Shown here piece after piece: positions 47,055 to 56,821 of a stretch of 64,000 nucleotides of DNA. Source of the DNA: Nilaparvata lugens (lineage: Eukaryota; Arthropoda; Insecta; Hemiptera; Delphacidae). The notes beneath the pieces are model-generated. The model made no database searches and had not been told where the DNA came from. It saw only the letters and a list, made by a program, of their open reading frames with translations. The stretch is from the NCBI RefSeq assembly GCF_014356525.2, contig NC_052516.1, positions 30,663,484 through 30,727,483 on the forward strand, given 5' to 3'. The position numbers were made by a program, and so were the translations under genes. How positions within the stretch are numbered: the stretch's first letter is position 1; the number at the start of each line of letters is the position of its first letter.

Positions 47055-47815
47055 TACAGAGTAAGTCATATGTATGGGAAGCCTTCAATAAATTGGAGAC
47101 TGTTGTAGGTATAAGTTAATACTGCAACTTTCTGGATAAGATATTGGTCAAATACTCTACCTTTTGACGTACAACTGAATTTAAACCCCTCATAAGGGAG
47201 TGACTTAGGAGGTTGCAACTCGAATATTTTAAATGTAAACACCCATTTACATTTTAAAGTAGATCATTTTAAAGTCATTCTCAAAACTAGAAAGATGACA
47301 TCAATAAAAATTCTCTATGATCCTTCTATCCAAAATGAAGGCTGATTTACCAATTATTCCTTTAAAAACTCAAACTTTAATCAGCCGCCATTCTGAATAA
47401 AAGTATCATAGAACATTTTTATTGGTATCATCTACCCAGTTCTAAGAAGGCATTTAAAATTATGTATCACACAATGGGTGTTTACGTTCGAAATATTTGA
47501 GTTACAACCCCTCATTTATTTAAAAACTAAAACTTCAATCAGCCGCCATTTGGATACAAGCATCATAGAAAAATTTGACAATGCCATCTTTCTTGTTTCA
47601 AGAAGACCTTTATAATGATGTACCACACAATGGGTGTTTACGTTTAAAATATTCGAGTTACAACCCCTAAGTCATTCCCTTATGAGGGGTTGAAATTCAG
47701 TTGTACGTGAAAAAGTAGAGTATTTGACCTTTAGCTTATCCTGAGAGTTATATTTTTATATCCACAACAGTCTCCAATTTATTGAAGGGTTCCCATACAT
47801 ATGACTCACTCTGTA
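47055..47815. repeat. 760-bp foldback element, copy 1
   Basis: Ends TACAGAGTAAGTCATATGTA / TACATATGACTCACTCTGTA, with long imperfect arms (~170 bp) carrying CATAAGGGAGTGACTTAGGA and its complement. The centre holds two CAGCCGCCAT words. Confidence 0.75.
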
Positions 47816-47991
47816 GAATGAATGCATAGCAAAAAGAGACACAATATTAGCATATACAGTTACTTCAAACTCTTAGGCCCGGTTGCACAAAAGCCGGTTA
47901 AATTTTAACCGTTCATTCATTTAATCGTATGGACCGACACCAACATCAGCCTTGGAATACTTTCGTTTTTCTTTCCAGGGAATATTATATT

Positions 47992-48214
47992 ACTAGCCGT
48001 CAGCTCGCTTCGCTCGCCATATCCGTTTAGCCAGACGTTTAGTCTGGACCCCCGACTGAATCGTCCTAACATATGATAAAAATGCTCAAATGAGAAATGC
48101 AGGCGAGCGAAGCGAGCCTGCTGATCTCACTTTTGGGCGATCCAGTCGGGGGTCCAGGGGGCGGAGCCCCTTGGCTAGACGGATATGGCGAGCGAAGCGA
48201 GCCTGACAGCTAGT
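47992..48214. repeat. ACTAGC foldback element, complete
   Basis: ACTAGCCGTCAGCTCGCTTC at the left and GCGAGCCTGACAGCTAGT at the right. ~90-bp arms include GGACCCCCGACTG / CAGTCGGGGGTCC. 223 bp. The GC-rich GGGGTCCAGGGGGCGGAGCC makes it stand out from the A+T-rich background. Confidence 0.8.
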
Positions 48215-48306
48215 TGTATATAATTGCTAATATTGCAATTGTGTAGATGTTATAAGTAATATAAAGATATACTGTATATACTTATACCATTCAATATAGC
48301 ATTATA

Positions 48307-49070
48307 TACAGAGTGAGTCATATGTATGGGAACCCTTCAATAAATTGGAGACTGAGTTGTAGGTATAAGTTAATACTGCAACTTTCTGGATAAGATATTG
48401 GTCAAATACTCTACCTTTTGACGTACAACTGAATTTAAACCACTCATAAGGGAGTGACTTAGGAGGTTGCAACTCGAATATTTTAAATGTAAACACCCAT
48501 TTACATTTTAAAGTAGATCATTTTAAAGTCATTCTCAAAACTAGAAAGATGACATCAATAAAAATTCTCTATGATCCTTCTATCCAAAATGACGGCTGAT
48601 TTACCAATTATTCCTTTAAAAACTCAAACTTTAATCAGCCGCCATTCTGAATAAAAGTATCATAGAACATATTTATTGGTATCATCTACCCAGTTCTAAG
48701 AAGGCATTTAAAATTATGTATCACACAATGGGTGTTTACGTTCGAAATATTTGAGTTACAACCCCTCATTTATTTAAAAACTAAAACTTCAATCAGCCGC
48801 CATTTTGGATACAAGCATCATAGAAAATTTTTGTCAATGCCATCTTTCTTGTTTCAAGAAGACCTTTATAATGATGTACCACACAATGGGTGTTTACGTT
48901 TAAAATATTCGAGTTACAACCCCTAAGTCATTCCCTTATGAGGGGTTGAAATTCAGTTGTACGTGAAAAAGTAGAGTATTTGACCTTTAGCTTATCCTGA
49001 GAGTTATATTTTATATCCACAACAGTCTCCAATTTATTGAAGGGTTCCCATACATATGACTCACTCTGTA
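48307..49070. repeat. 760-bp foldback element, copy 2
   Basis: Duplicate of 47,055-47,815 within the second tandem unit, differing at only a few positions. Confidence 0.75.
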
Positions 49071-49128
49071 GAATGAATACATAGCAAAAAGAGACACAAT
49101 ATTAGCATACAGTTACTTCAAACTCTTA

Positions 49129-49449
49129 GGCCCGGTTGCACAAAAGCCGGTTAAATTTTAACCGTTCATTCATTTAATCGTATGGACCGACACCAACATC
49201 AGCCTTGGAATACTTTCGTTTTTCTTTCCAGGAAATAAAATAATAATCAGGTCTTAAACCCTCGTCTCCAAAACATGAAATACCAGTTTCAGGTTTTACC
49301 GTGAATAGAATAATTAGGTTTCAATTTTAACCGTGATTAATTTCACAAGAACCAATCAGAGAAGACCTTTTTGATAAGATGGCTTCTCTGATTGATCCTC
49401 GTAGAATTAATCACGATTGAAATTTAACCGGCTTTTGTGCAACCGGCAC
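49129..49449. repeat. Harbinger-like MITE with TTA target duplication
   Basis: TIRs GGCCCGGTTGCACAAAAGCC and the complement of GGCTTTTGTGCAACCGGCAC (arms ~30 bp and more), flanked by TTA at 49,126-49,128 and 49,450-49,452. A 3-bp TTA duplication is characteristic of PIF/Harbinger elements. Partial copies sit at 47,875-47,977 and 23,078-23,225. Confidence 0.7.
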
Positions 49450-49555
49450 TTATAGATTACAAAAAATCAATCAAGGTTTTTTCCCTTCAGCTCGTGCATT
49501 TAAAAGGCAATCAAGCCTGGTTCAAATCCTTGATCTATAACAAGATCATTTTCAA

Positions 49556-49650
49556 ACTTTCAGCATTGTTTGTGAATATAACAACATATTACATTATTTA
49601 TGCTCTAGCATTCAAACTAGTGCTGACAGTATTAAGTAAGTCTCAGTGTA
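49556..49650. repeat. MITE family A
   Basis: ACTTTCAGCATTGTTTGTGA ... TAGTGCTGACAGTATTAAGT then AAGTCTCAGTG. Confidence 0.65.
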
Positions 49651-49719
49651 GAGGAGATGCAGATCATTTAAAACACATTTTCCTAGTAGCTCGAGTATGT
49701 TAGATTGTCGTCACAAGAA

Positions 49720-51270
49720 TAAGCAGGATAAGAAGAAGAAGAAGATGTCAGGAGAAGAATAAGAAGAGGTCAGGAGAAGAATAAGGAGAAGACAGGAGGA
49801 GAAGAGGAAGAGGAAGAAGAAGAGAAGAAGAAGAAGAAGAAGAAGAAGAAGAAGAAGAAAAGAAGAAGAAGAAGAAGAAGAAAAAGAAGAAGAAGAAGAA
49901 GAAGAAGAGAAGAAGAAGAAGAAGAAGAAGAAGAAGAAGAAGAAGAAGAAGAAGAAGAAGAAGAAGAAGAAGAAGAAGAGAAGAAGAAGAAGAAGAAGAA
50001 GAAGAAGGAAGAAGAAGAAGAAGAAGAAGAAGAAGAAGAAGAAGAAGAAGAGAAGAAGAAGAAGAAGAAGAAGAAGAAGAAGAAGAAGAAGAAGAAGAAG
50101 AAGAGAAGAGAAGAAGAAGAAGAAGAAGAAGAAGAAGAGAAGAAGAAGAAGAAGAAGAAGAAGAAGAAGAAGAAGAAGAAGAAGAGAAGAAGAAGAAGAA
50201 GAAGAAGAAGAAGAGAAGAAAGAAGAAGAAGAAGAAGAAGAGAAGAAGAAGAAGAAGAAGAAGAAGAAGAAGAGAAGAAGAAGAAGAAGAAGAAGAAGAA
50301 GAAGAAGAAGAAGAGAAGAAGAAGAAGAAGAAGAAGAAGAAGAAGAAGAAGAAGAAGAAGAAGAAGAAGAAGAAGAAGAGAAGAAGAGAAGAAGAAGAAG
50401 AAGAAGAAGAGAGAAGAAGAAGAAGAAGAAGAAGAAGAAGAAGAAGAAGAAGAAGAAGAAGAAGAAGAAGAAGAAGAAGAAGAAGAAGAAGAAGAAGAAG
50501 AAGAAGAAGAAGAAGAAGAAGAAGAAGAAGAAGAAGAAGAAGAAGAAGAAGAAGAAGAAGAAGAAGAAGAAGAAGAAGAAGAAGAAGAAGAAGAAGAAGA
50601 AGAAGAAGAAGAAGAAGAAGAAGAAGAAGAAGAAGAAGAAAAGAAGAAGAGAAGAAGAAGAAGAGAAGAAGAGAAGAAGAAGAAGAAGAAGAAGAAGGAG
50701 AAGACTAATAGGATAGGAAAATTACTTGACTAACTAGAAGGTAACTGACAAAGAGAAGAGTGGGAGAGGACAGATAAAAGAGAAAAGAGGGGCAAGATGA
50801 GGAAAGAAAGAGGAAGGAGAAAAGAAAATGTAAGGAATAAACAAAGAAGCAGGAGAAAAAGAATGGGAAAGAGATGTCGTGCAGGAAGAGAGTAATTAGA
50901 ACAAGGTGGTAAAGAAGAAGGAGGAGGAGGGGGAGAAGTAGGATAACAAGAATGAGAGAGATGGAGAAGGAATAAAGGTATATAAAGTAGTGAGAGAAGG
51001 ATGAGGAATGGAGCAGATCATAATATTCACAGTAAATAGCATTTCGCTAAATGAGAAGGAGAAGAAGATAGAGAAAATGAAAAAGATGAAGAAAAAATTA
51101 CAAGTAGACAGAGAAAATCAGTGAAACAGCAGGAAGCGTATGGAAAAGAAAAAGATAATGTAGATGTAGTGTAGGAGAAGAAAAAGAAGAAGCGAGAGGA
51201 AGAAGAAGAAGAAGAAGAAGAAGAAGAAGAAGAAGCGGGAAGTAGAAGAAAAAGAACAAGAAGAAGTGAG
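49720..51270. repeat. Polypurine tract with a ~1-kb (GAA)n array
   Basis: From about 49,729 to 50,705 the sequence is almost pure GAA/AAG with regular GAGAAG interruptions; the last 250 bp (about 50,410-50,640) are essentially uninterrupted. The flank to 51,270 is diverged GA-rich sequence ending in a short (GAA)n at 51,196-51,235. GAA arrays can form triplexes and are prone to expansion; assembly length here may be unreliable. Confidence 0.95.
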
Positions 51271-51284
51271 ATAAATTAACTGAC

Positions 51285-51420
51285 CGAACGTAGTGAGGTC
51301 TATGTTTTAACTCGGATTTCCTTTTGTCTGTCTGTATGTATGTTACGCGATTACGGCCAAACGCGTTGATAGAATTCGATGAGATTTGGCTGGAATATTC
51401 CTTCTTCAACTGCGCGTCGA
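51285..51420. repeat. Dispersed repeat, second copy
   Basis: CTGACCGAACGTAGTGAGGTC ... ATTACGGCCAAACGCG ... CAACTGCGCGTCGA, a diverged match to 22,246-22,412. Confidence 0.5.
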
Positions 51421-51669
51421 AAAAGTGAGATAAATAAATAGAAGTAAATCTTAGTAAATGAATTAGTGAGATAAGTGATAGAAGTAAATATAATAAAGTA
51501 AAAGTGAATGAGTGCTAAGGGGTTGGAAAGCAGTATGTTAGAATAGTGATTGAGTTGGTCAATCCTGTTCTCAGCTGACTGTCAAGGTAATCCAGAATGT
51601 AGGTCAAATCGCGCCGAATTTAAGCGTGCACCGCTCTCCTAAATGGGTCAATTCTCTCCTATAGATAGT

Positions 51670-51722
51670 GAGTAGACTGTCAGCATAGCATATAAATAAC
51701 ATCAGTTCTAAATGAATCTTAC
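51670..51722. repeat. MITE family A fragment
   Basis: GTAGACTGTCAGCATAGCAT with the right arm lost; ends AAATGAATCTTAC. Confidence 0.45.
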
Positions 51723-51830
51723 ATGCTCTTTTACATTGCTTAACTCAGCTGACTGTCTCTTATCTCAAAGATAACTTGTTACTATAACTTATTGCGACCT
51801 ACGCAATAATAATAATAATAATAATAATAA

Positions 51831-52679
51831 GCTAGAATAAAGACTGCTGAGTCCAGACTCCTGTTGCAGCAACATAAGCACAAGTCCTTGCATGGTGTTT
51901 TCTACAGGCATGTTGAGGAGCAAGGCTTGTCCAAGCCACTGACTTTTGCTTTTCTGAAGTCAGCAGCCCTGAAATCTGAGACTGAGGGTTTCATACTGGC
52001 ATGTCAAGATGGTGTCATCAACACATTGTCATACCGCAGCAGAGTAATGCACATGGATGTTCCTGATATCAGTTGCAGGGTGTGTCATAGAGCACCAGAG
52101 ACGATCATGCACATCCTGTCTTCTTGTTCTGTGCATGCAACTGCAGGCTACATCCATCGACATAATGCTGCTCTGCGAGTTCTCTATTACCATCTTAGAC
52201 ACTCATATGGTATCGACAAAACACCAGTGCTGCCTTATGCCCCAGGGGAGATTGAATCTGTTGTGGGGAATGAGAGGTGCCGAATTTATTGGAATTACTC
52301 ATTCTCTACCACCAGGCTTTTAAGAGCCACAAAGCCTGATGTTGTCCTCCTTGACATCACTTCGAAGACAATGTATGTCATTGAGTTTTCAGCACCAGCT
52401 GAGGGGAACATTGTCACCAAAGAGGAGGAAAAACAGACGAAATATCATGACCTACTAATGGAGCTGCGCAGGCTAAACCCAGGCTACTCTGTGAAAATGG
52501 TGGTGTTGATTGTAGGTGTACTGGGAGGCATGAGACCTTCATTTTTGGCCAACCTTAGAACGATTCCAGCCTGTGAGAGACCTGCTGCTGTGCTTGCAGG
52601 TCGGATGCAGAAGGCTGTCATTCTTGGTTCATTACGTCTACTCAGAGCAAACGATTTAATGGTAACGGACCCAGTATGA
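51831..52679 (+). CDS. 5'-truncated non-LTR retrotransposon ORF: CCHC knuckle plus restriction-like endonuclease
   Basis: Open from directly after the AAT array (no start codon, so truncated) to TGA at 52,677. It is the C-terminal part of a LINE polyprotein; the reverse transcriptase that should precede it is absent. Seen: a zinc knuckle C-X2-C-X8-H-X4-C (CRVCHRAPETIMHILSSC) about 82 codons in, and downstream the restriction-like endonuclease signature KPDVVLLDITSKTMYVIEF with a following charged EEEKQTKYHDLL helix. This architecture belongs to the R2/R4/NeSL groups. The setting in TAA repeats points to the R4/Dong clade, known to target TAA. The frame has no stop or frameshift over 282 codons, so the copy is young. 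Confidence 0.78.
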   Translation, partial: ARIKTAESRLLLQQHKHKSLHGVFYRHVEEQGLSKPLTFAFLKSAALKSETEGFILACQDGVINTLSYRSRVMHMDVPDISCRVCHRAPETIMHILSSCSVHATAGYIHRHNAALRVLYYHLRHSYGIDKTPVLPYAPGEIESVVGNERCRIYWNYSFSTTRLLRATKPDVVLLDITSKTMYVIEFSAPAEGNIVTKEEEKQTKYHDLLMELRRLNPGYSVKMVVLIVGVLGGMRPSFLANLRTIPACERPAAVLAGRMQKAVILGSLRLLRANDLMVTDPV

Positions 52680-52803
52680 TTGTTTACCACATGGACATGT
52701 GGAGCACTCACTCTGGAAAAATCGCTTGTCACTCTTCCTTGGGGTCGGAGCCCAGGGAAAGGGTGGTCAAGCAAAACCTAAAAAAAAAAAAAAAAAAAAA
52801 AAA

Positions 52804-52805
<2 letters not shown>
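52680..52805 (+). other. LINE 3' untranslated region with poly(A)
   Basis: About 100 bp of 3' UTR ending in ~26 A residues (52,780-52,805) that pass directly into the TAA array. Confidence 0.65.
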
Positions 52806-52837
<32 letters not shown>

Positions 52838-53006
52838 TCGAGTGACCTGGCTGGCTCAGGTCTGGTGTCAGGGTTTTCAGGTCGCAGCTGATCAATTTCA
52901 GGGCCTCTGACATGACTAACAACTGCTTTTTAGGCAGCCGGGATCGACGGCTTAACGTGTCCATCCGAAACACGGGAGTGGCCCGAGATAAATACGACCC
53001 TACGAT
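52838..53006 (-). mobile_element. SINE body, minus orientation
   Basis: In minus sense it contains TTTCGGATGGACACGTTAAG, CCGTCGATCCCGGCTGC, then CTGACACCAGACCTGAGCC and GGTCACTCGATATT leading into (ATT)n. Its core parallels the SINE at 2438-2485 (TTTCGGAGGAGACGATAAGC). No obvious B box at its 5' end, so possibly 5'-truncated. Confidence 0.6.
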
Positions 53007-53018
53007 ACCTACGCAATA

Positions 53019-53366
53019 CGACGCACCTTAAACTCAGCTACCTTAACTTCAACTTAAATTTATTATTTTAATTTGAACTCAAATTGAAATTCAAACTTCC
53101 TTAACCTTAACGAGATTGGTTTTATCACCTCTATAAAATATTTCAAGAATATCGCAAAACTAATAATGTAAACCCGTGTGGCATTGATATTGGGACAGTT
53201 TTGAAATGGTTTGCGCCAGAATACAGGTTATGTGTTGTAGCTTTAAATTTTTTAAAGAAAAAAATCAATTTGGCCAAAAAAAAACTAAATTGTTCCATTA
53301 TCTGTAGTCCCAATACAATAAGAATTCTTCAATGTTGTTTTCCATCACGAACTGCTTATTATTAAA
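53019..53366. other. Nothing recognised
   Basis: A+T-rich, no exon. Confidence 0.35.
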
Positions 53367-53635
53367 TCACTTTTTGCTTTTAGAAAAAACGACTAGCAGT
53401 CAGATATTTTACAATAAATGAATTAATCACTCACTGGACAACGAGATCTTTCGGCAGTTCCGCCATTTTCTTGGTTGTAACCAATTCATTTATTGTAAAA
53501 TATCTGACTGCTAGTCGTTGGTTACAACCAAGAAGATGGCGGAACTGCCGAAAGATCTTGTTGTCCAGTGAGTGATTAATTCATTTATTGTAAAATATCT
53601 GACTGCTAGTCGTTTTTTCTAAAAGCAAAAAGTGA
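53367..53635. repeat. Near-perfect palindrome, 117-bp arms, 35-bp spacer
   Basis: Arms 53,367-53,483 and 53,519-53,635 are inverted copies with only one or two mismatches. The spacer (ATTCATTTATTGTAAAATAT-CTGACTGCTAGTCGT) is itself a direct copy of 35 bp of the right arm. Each arm carries TTCCGCCATTTTCTTGGTTG or its complement. Confidence 0.9.
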
Positions 53636-54206
53636 TACAATAAGAATTTCTATCAGTGTTGAACTGTTGAAACTACAATCAGAATAAAGATATCAGAATT
53701 CTAAAACTGAATTTCAATATAAAGCGGACAGAATTCATTCTCCTTCCCATTAATTTATAAAATTTCTAATAATCTATCAGTTGCTGGGAAATATAAGGAG
53801 AAACTTCTATATAGAGAAGAATAGAATACAAGAACTTTTCAATAGACGAAGTTCATGATTGCAAAATGTGAAATACTTGTTTGGTATGACATCTACTGAA
53901 TTGCTTCATAACAATTTTTGAAATTGAAATTCAAATTCAAAACTTCAATTTGGAAATCGAGAATACCTGTGGATATTAGTTATTAATAATTTCCATAGAG
54001 AGACATAATATCAGTCTGAGCACAGCGTTTGGACAGTTTAATTTTTTCGAATTTCCATCTGCTATTTAGTTATTCGATCAATATTTGCAGTAGCAGAAAT
54101 CCTTAGTTCTGAAAGCTTTCATTGGATATTTGAAAGAATTATTATACAGTAATCTAATTTCAATAAATTATAATAGAATTATTCATACTCGTTCTGCCGT
54201 GCTTAG
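53636..54206. other. Nothing recognised
   Basis: A+T-rich; ends at the putative splice acceptor of the next feature. Confidence 0.35.
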
Positions 54207-54482
54207 TGTGAATATTCCTATCAGAATTCATGGAAATATATTCTCACTGTGCCGGTCAATCTCACTGATATGAGTGAATCCAGCTTTATTTTACAATACC
54301 GCGCATTTGTAGAACTTAAGGAAAGATTACATCGTAGTAGAACTATTCAAAGTAGAATCATGACTAGAATCTATTGTTCAAATAAGATTTTGCAAACAAC
54401 CAAAAATTTATTTACAGACACGAAAAGTGATAAGAAAGTCAAGGCACTAGACACAGTAGACAATGACCAGCTAGTTCTTTGA
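54207..54482 (+). CDS. Possible terminal coding exon, unknown protein
   Basis: The plus strand is open for 91 codons starting exactly after a plausible acceptor (TCGTTCTGCCGTGCTTAG|T) and ending at TGA. An internal ATG at 54,270 would give a 70-residue ORF (MSESSFILQYRAFVELKERL...). The sequence is hydrophilic, mixed in composition and lacks repeats: LKERLHRSRTIQSRIMTR suggests a basic helix and the end TDTKSDKKVKALDTVDNDQL is charged. No family recognised. No matching upstream exon found. Confidence 0.33.
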   Translation, partial: CEYSYQNSWKYILTVPVNLTDMSESSFILQYRAFVELKERLHRSRTIQSRIMTRIYCSNKILQTTKNLFTDTKSDKKVKALDTVDNDQLVL

Positions 54483-54621
54483 CACCAATTAGCCGCCGTT
54501 AGATAAGACAAAAGATAATGAAATTAACGAAAGAGAGGAAAACATAAATGGAGAGAAACAATGCCAGAAAGAGAAATGATTTGGGAGAGTCTAGAAAATC
54601 CGACAACCTTCAATATTACTC

Positions 54622-55116
54622 TATAGTGAGGTCCACATTATAATGGCAGTGTTTGATTAGCAATGGTATTGCTATCCTTGTCTATCATTCAACAAAGCCG
54701 ATAGCGATATCTCTTCCTCGCTTTGCTCTGTTGCCAGATCGGCTTTTAACAATGTAGAATTAATAATTCATCAACTAAATATATCATCTTAATTATGAAA
54801 ATTCATTATAAAATTATTGAAAAATAATTCCTTGCTTGATAAAATATAATATCGTTTAGAAAAGACATAGAGGTATGAAAATTTATAGACTTATAAAAAA
54901 ATATAATTCAAAAGCACTTTGACAGAAAAAGGGCCTAAGTTTCTTAGTGCCCTTTTTCATCAAACTCCTTAAATTGATTATTTTAAACGAGAATGAACAA
55001 TTGATATTACATTAATAAACCTGTATCAGCTACCGTCAAGAAGGCATTGACAAGACAGTGAGCAACGTTGTTTTCCCATCTTTCTCCACTGCCATTGTAA
55101 CGTGGACTTCACTATA
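54622..55116. repeat. MITE family B, longest copy
   Basis: TATAGTGAGGTCCACATTAT at the left, CGTGGACTTCACTATA at the right, 495 bp. It holds the GCGATATCTCTTCCTCGCTT and AACCTGTATCAGCTACCGTC segments. A hairpin (GAAAAAGGGC...GCCCTTTTTC) lies at its centre (about 54,920-54,960). Confidence 0.8.
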
Positions 55117-55187
55117 GTGGGATTCACTGTAAACTGTCAGCATTTGTTGAAGGAAAAGCACTGATGTTGAGGTGAGTCTCGCTATTG
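55112..55187. repeat. MITE family A fused to family B
   Basis: TATAGTGGGATTCACTGTAA shares its first bases with the last bases of the B element. The right end GTGAGTCTCGCTATTG is shortened. Confidence 0.65.
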
Positions 55188-56006
55188 TTGATCTGACAAC
55201 AAAACAAAACGAGATGCTTTATTCATTTTCTACATCCACTAATAGTTTTCTCAATAATAGTTTAAGCTTCTAGCATTGTCTTCTCTAATGATAGTTTGCG
55301 TCCATCTCTCGCTATCATAAGTGATGTGTAGCTCAAATTTAAGTGACTAAATATATTTCAGTTACTGAATACCCAATAACAAGGGTATTGATCTCTTGTA
55401 GATGCGAAAGATTCCACAGTTGAGTAAAGTTCAATGCAATGGGTTTTATAACCCCGTTCGTTGGAGTGATTTTTGTTTTGAGTTTGTGTCATTAGTGGAG
55501 TTTCTAGAGAATGATAGAGAAAGGTTGTTGCTCTTTGTTTGAAACATTTTGTTCATTGGTTGGTTTCAAGATCTATATTGAAAATAAAAGTCGTTTCAAT
55601 TCTATTTATAGAACAAAAATTCATGAGTATTCATAGTTTGATGTTGAAATAGCAGAGACTATTCGTTCGTTATTATAAGATTTGTAAAGAGACAACAGAG
55701 ATTAAGTCCGTGAATTAGATCTTTCAATAAGAGACTTTATTATTGTTAGCATATGACTTGAACTGTGGGGAATCCCGTAGGATGTTCCACGTAGCTGACA
55801 TTACCACAATCTTCTATGACGGGAAACTGTGATATCTATTCTTGATTTTCACATATAATAAATTGTATCTTGAAAAAGTTAAAAGTCTCTGTCTGTAAAG
55901 TCTCTGTTAAAAGTAGTCTCTGTATGTAAAGAGATCACAACAGACAGACAAAGGATGAGAATGCTCAATAGAGGAAAGCCTGTGTGCACGTGTAGAGCCC
56001 AATTCA
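55188..56006. other. Nothing recognised
   Basis: A+T-rich; short duplicated words (GTCTCTGT-TGTAAAG) near 55,890-55,930. Confidence 0.35.
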
Positions 56007-56042
56007 CCCCCAAAAGCCACCCCAAAATCAGCCCCAAACCCC
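56007..56042 (-). promoter_or_regulatory. G-quadruplex motif
   Basis: The minus strand has four runs of four or more G (56,039-56,042; 56,032-56,035; 56,020-56,023; 56,007-56,011) with loops of 3, 8 and 8. It sits ~60-100 bp from the E2F/X-box island. Confidence 0.5.
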
Positions 56043-56100
56043 AAACTTGCGCCTCAAACTCCCCCTACCCAGCACATCACCATCTAGTTGGAAGGCGTAG

Positions 56101-56189
56101 TTTTGGCGGGCGATACTATTCCCGCCCTTTTATGGCCCCCGTGGTTACCATAGCAACCGTTCGAAATAGGCACGAGGCTCCCGCCAAAA
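56101..56189. promoter_or_regulatory. Promoter-like island: RFX X-box and two E2F-type sites
   Basis: TTTTGGCGGG (56,101-56,110) and CCCGCCAAAA (56,180-56,189) form an inverted pair of E2F-type sites. Between them are CCCGCCC (56,121) and GTTACCATAGCAAC (56,144-56,157), which fits the RFX X-box GTTNCCATRGNAAC exactly. Such combinations mark promoters of ciliary or cell-cycle genes. Neither neighbour is recognised. The 82-codon proline-rich plus frame at 55,955-56,200 overlaps it and is probably not coding. Confidence 0.5.
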
Positions 56190-56721
56190 TTCAAATTTAA
56201 CAAATTAATCTTTTTTAAATAAAAATGAATGTCTGTTTGTTAGTTGGTTTGTTCCCTATAGACTCGAAAACTACTTGACAGAACAGCATGAAACTTTGGG
56301 AATACCTATGTTACATAATTTCCATTTACATCTCAATACGGACTTCCTATGTGCTTAGTCATGCAGCATTTATTATTCCGACATTGCAACATATATTCTC
56401 AATCAATTGGTAGTAATACCAATGTTTTCATGGTTGTTGATTGTCAATAGATGGTCCAGGAAATATGCGATGTACGATGAATTACACAGAATCCCATATT
56501 CTTTCCATCTTCCATTTTATAAGCTAAGCTAAATTCAAAAAAAAAAATCAATTTAGTCTGTCATTCTTCAGTAATTAATGATTGCAATATGAACAACTCT
56601 CTTTCATGAGATGAATAATAATTTTCCAGTTTCTCAATGATAGGGAAGTGATAATAATTATTTGTATAGGTCTTCTAAGGAACGATTATCTACAGCTGGT
56701 ACCAATCAACTACGGTACACT

Positions 56722-56821
56722 AACTTCAACTACAAACCACCGTTTTAACTTCAACTACAAACCACCGTTTTAACTTCAACTACAAACCACCGTTTTAACT
56801 TCAACTACAAACCACCGTTTT
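56722..56821. repeat. 25-bp tandem repeat, exactly four units
   Basis: AACTTCAACTACAAACCACC-GTTTT repeated with no visible variation at 56,722, 56,747, 56,772 and 56,797. Perfect identity means recent slippage or an assembly effect. Confidence 0.95.

Larger units (their letters stand above)
46741..49230 (+). repeat. 1.24-kb head-to-tail tandem duplication
   Basis: Units 46,741-47,977 and 47,978-49,230 both start GGGAATATTATATTACTAGC and end TTTCGTTTTTCTTTCCA. Each contains an inverted-repeat element with ACTAGCCGTCAG ends, a 760-bp foldback element and the left part of a Harbinger-like MITE. Identity between units is very high; unit 2 keeps the intact right end of the ACTAGC element, unit 1 lost ~18 bp there. 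Confidence 0.9.
51797..53018. mobile_element. SINE interrupted by a LINE, bounded by a 12-bp target duplication
   Basis: ACCTACGCAATA occurs at 51,797-51,808 and again at 53,007-53,018. Between them lie an AAT array (to 51,830), a LINE fragment (51,831-52,805), more AAT (52,806-52,837) and a minus-strand SINE body (52,838-53,006). The simplest history is a SINE with an (ATT)n tail that inserted first and a TAA-targeting LINE that then landed in the tail. Confidence 0.7.

Noticed and set aside
55955..56200. 82-codon proline-rich frame
   Set aside because: It coincides with the G-quadruplex and X-box/E2F island; composition follows the C-rich DNA rather than a protein pattern.
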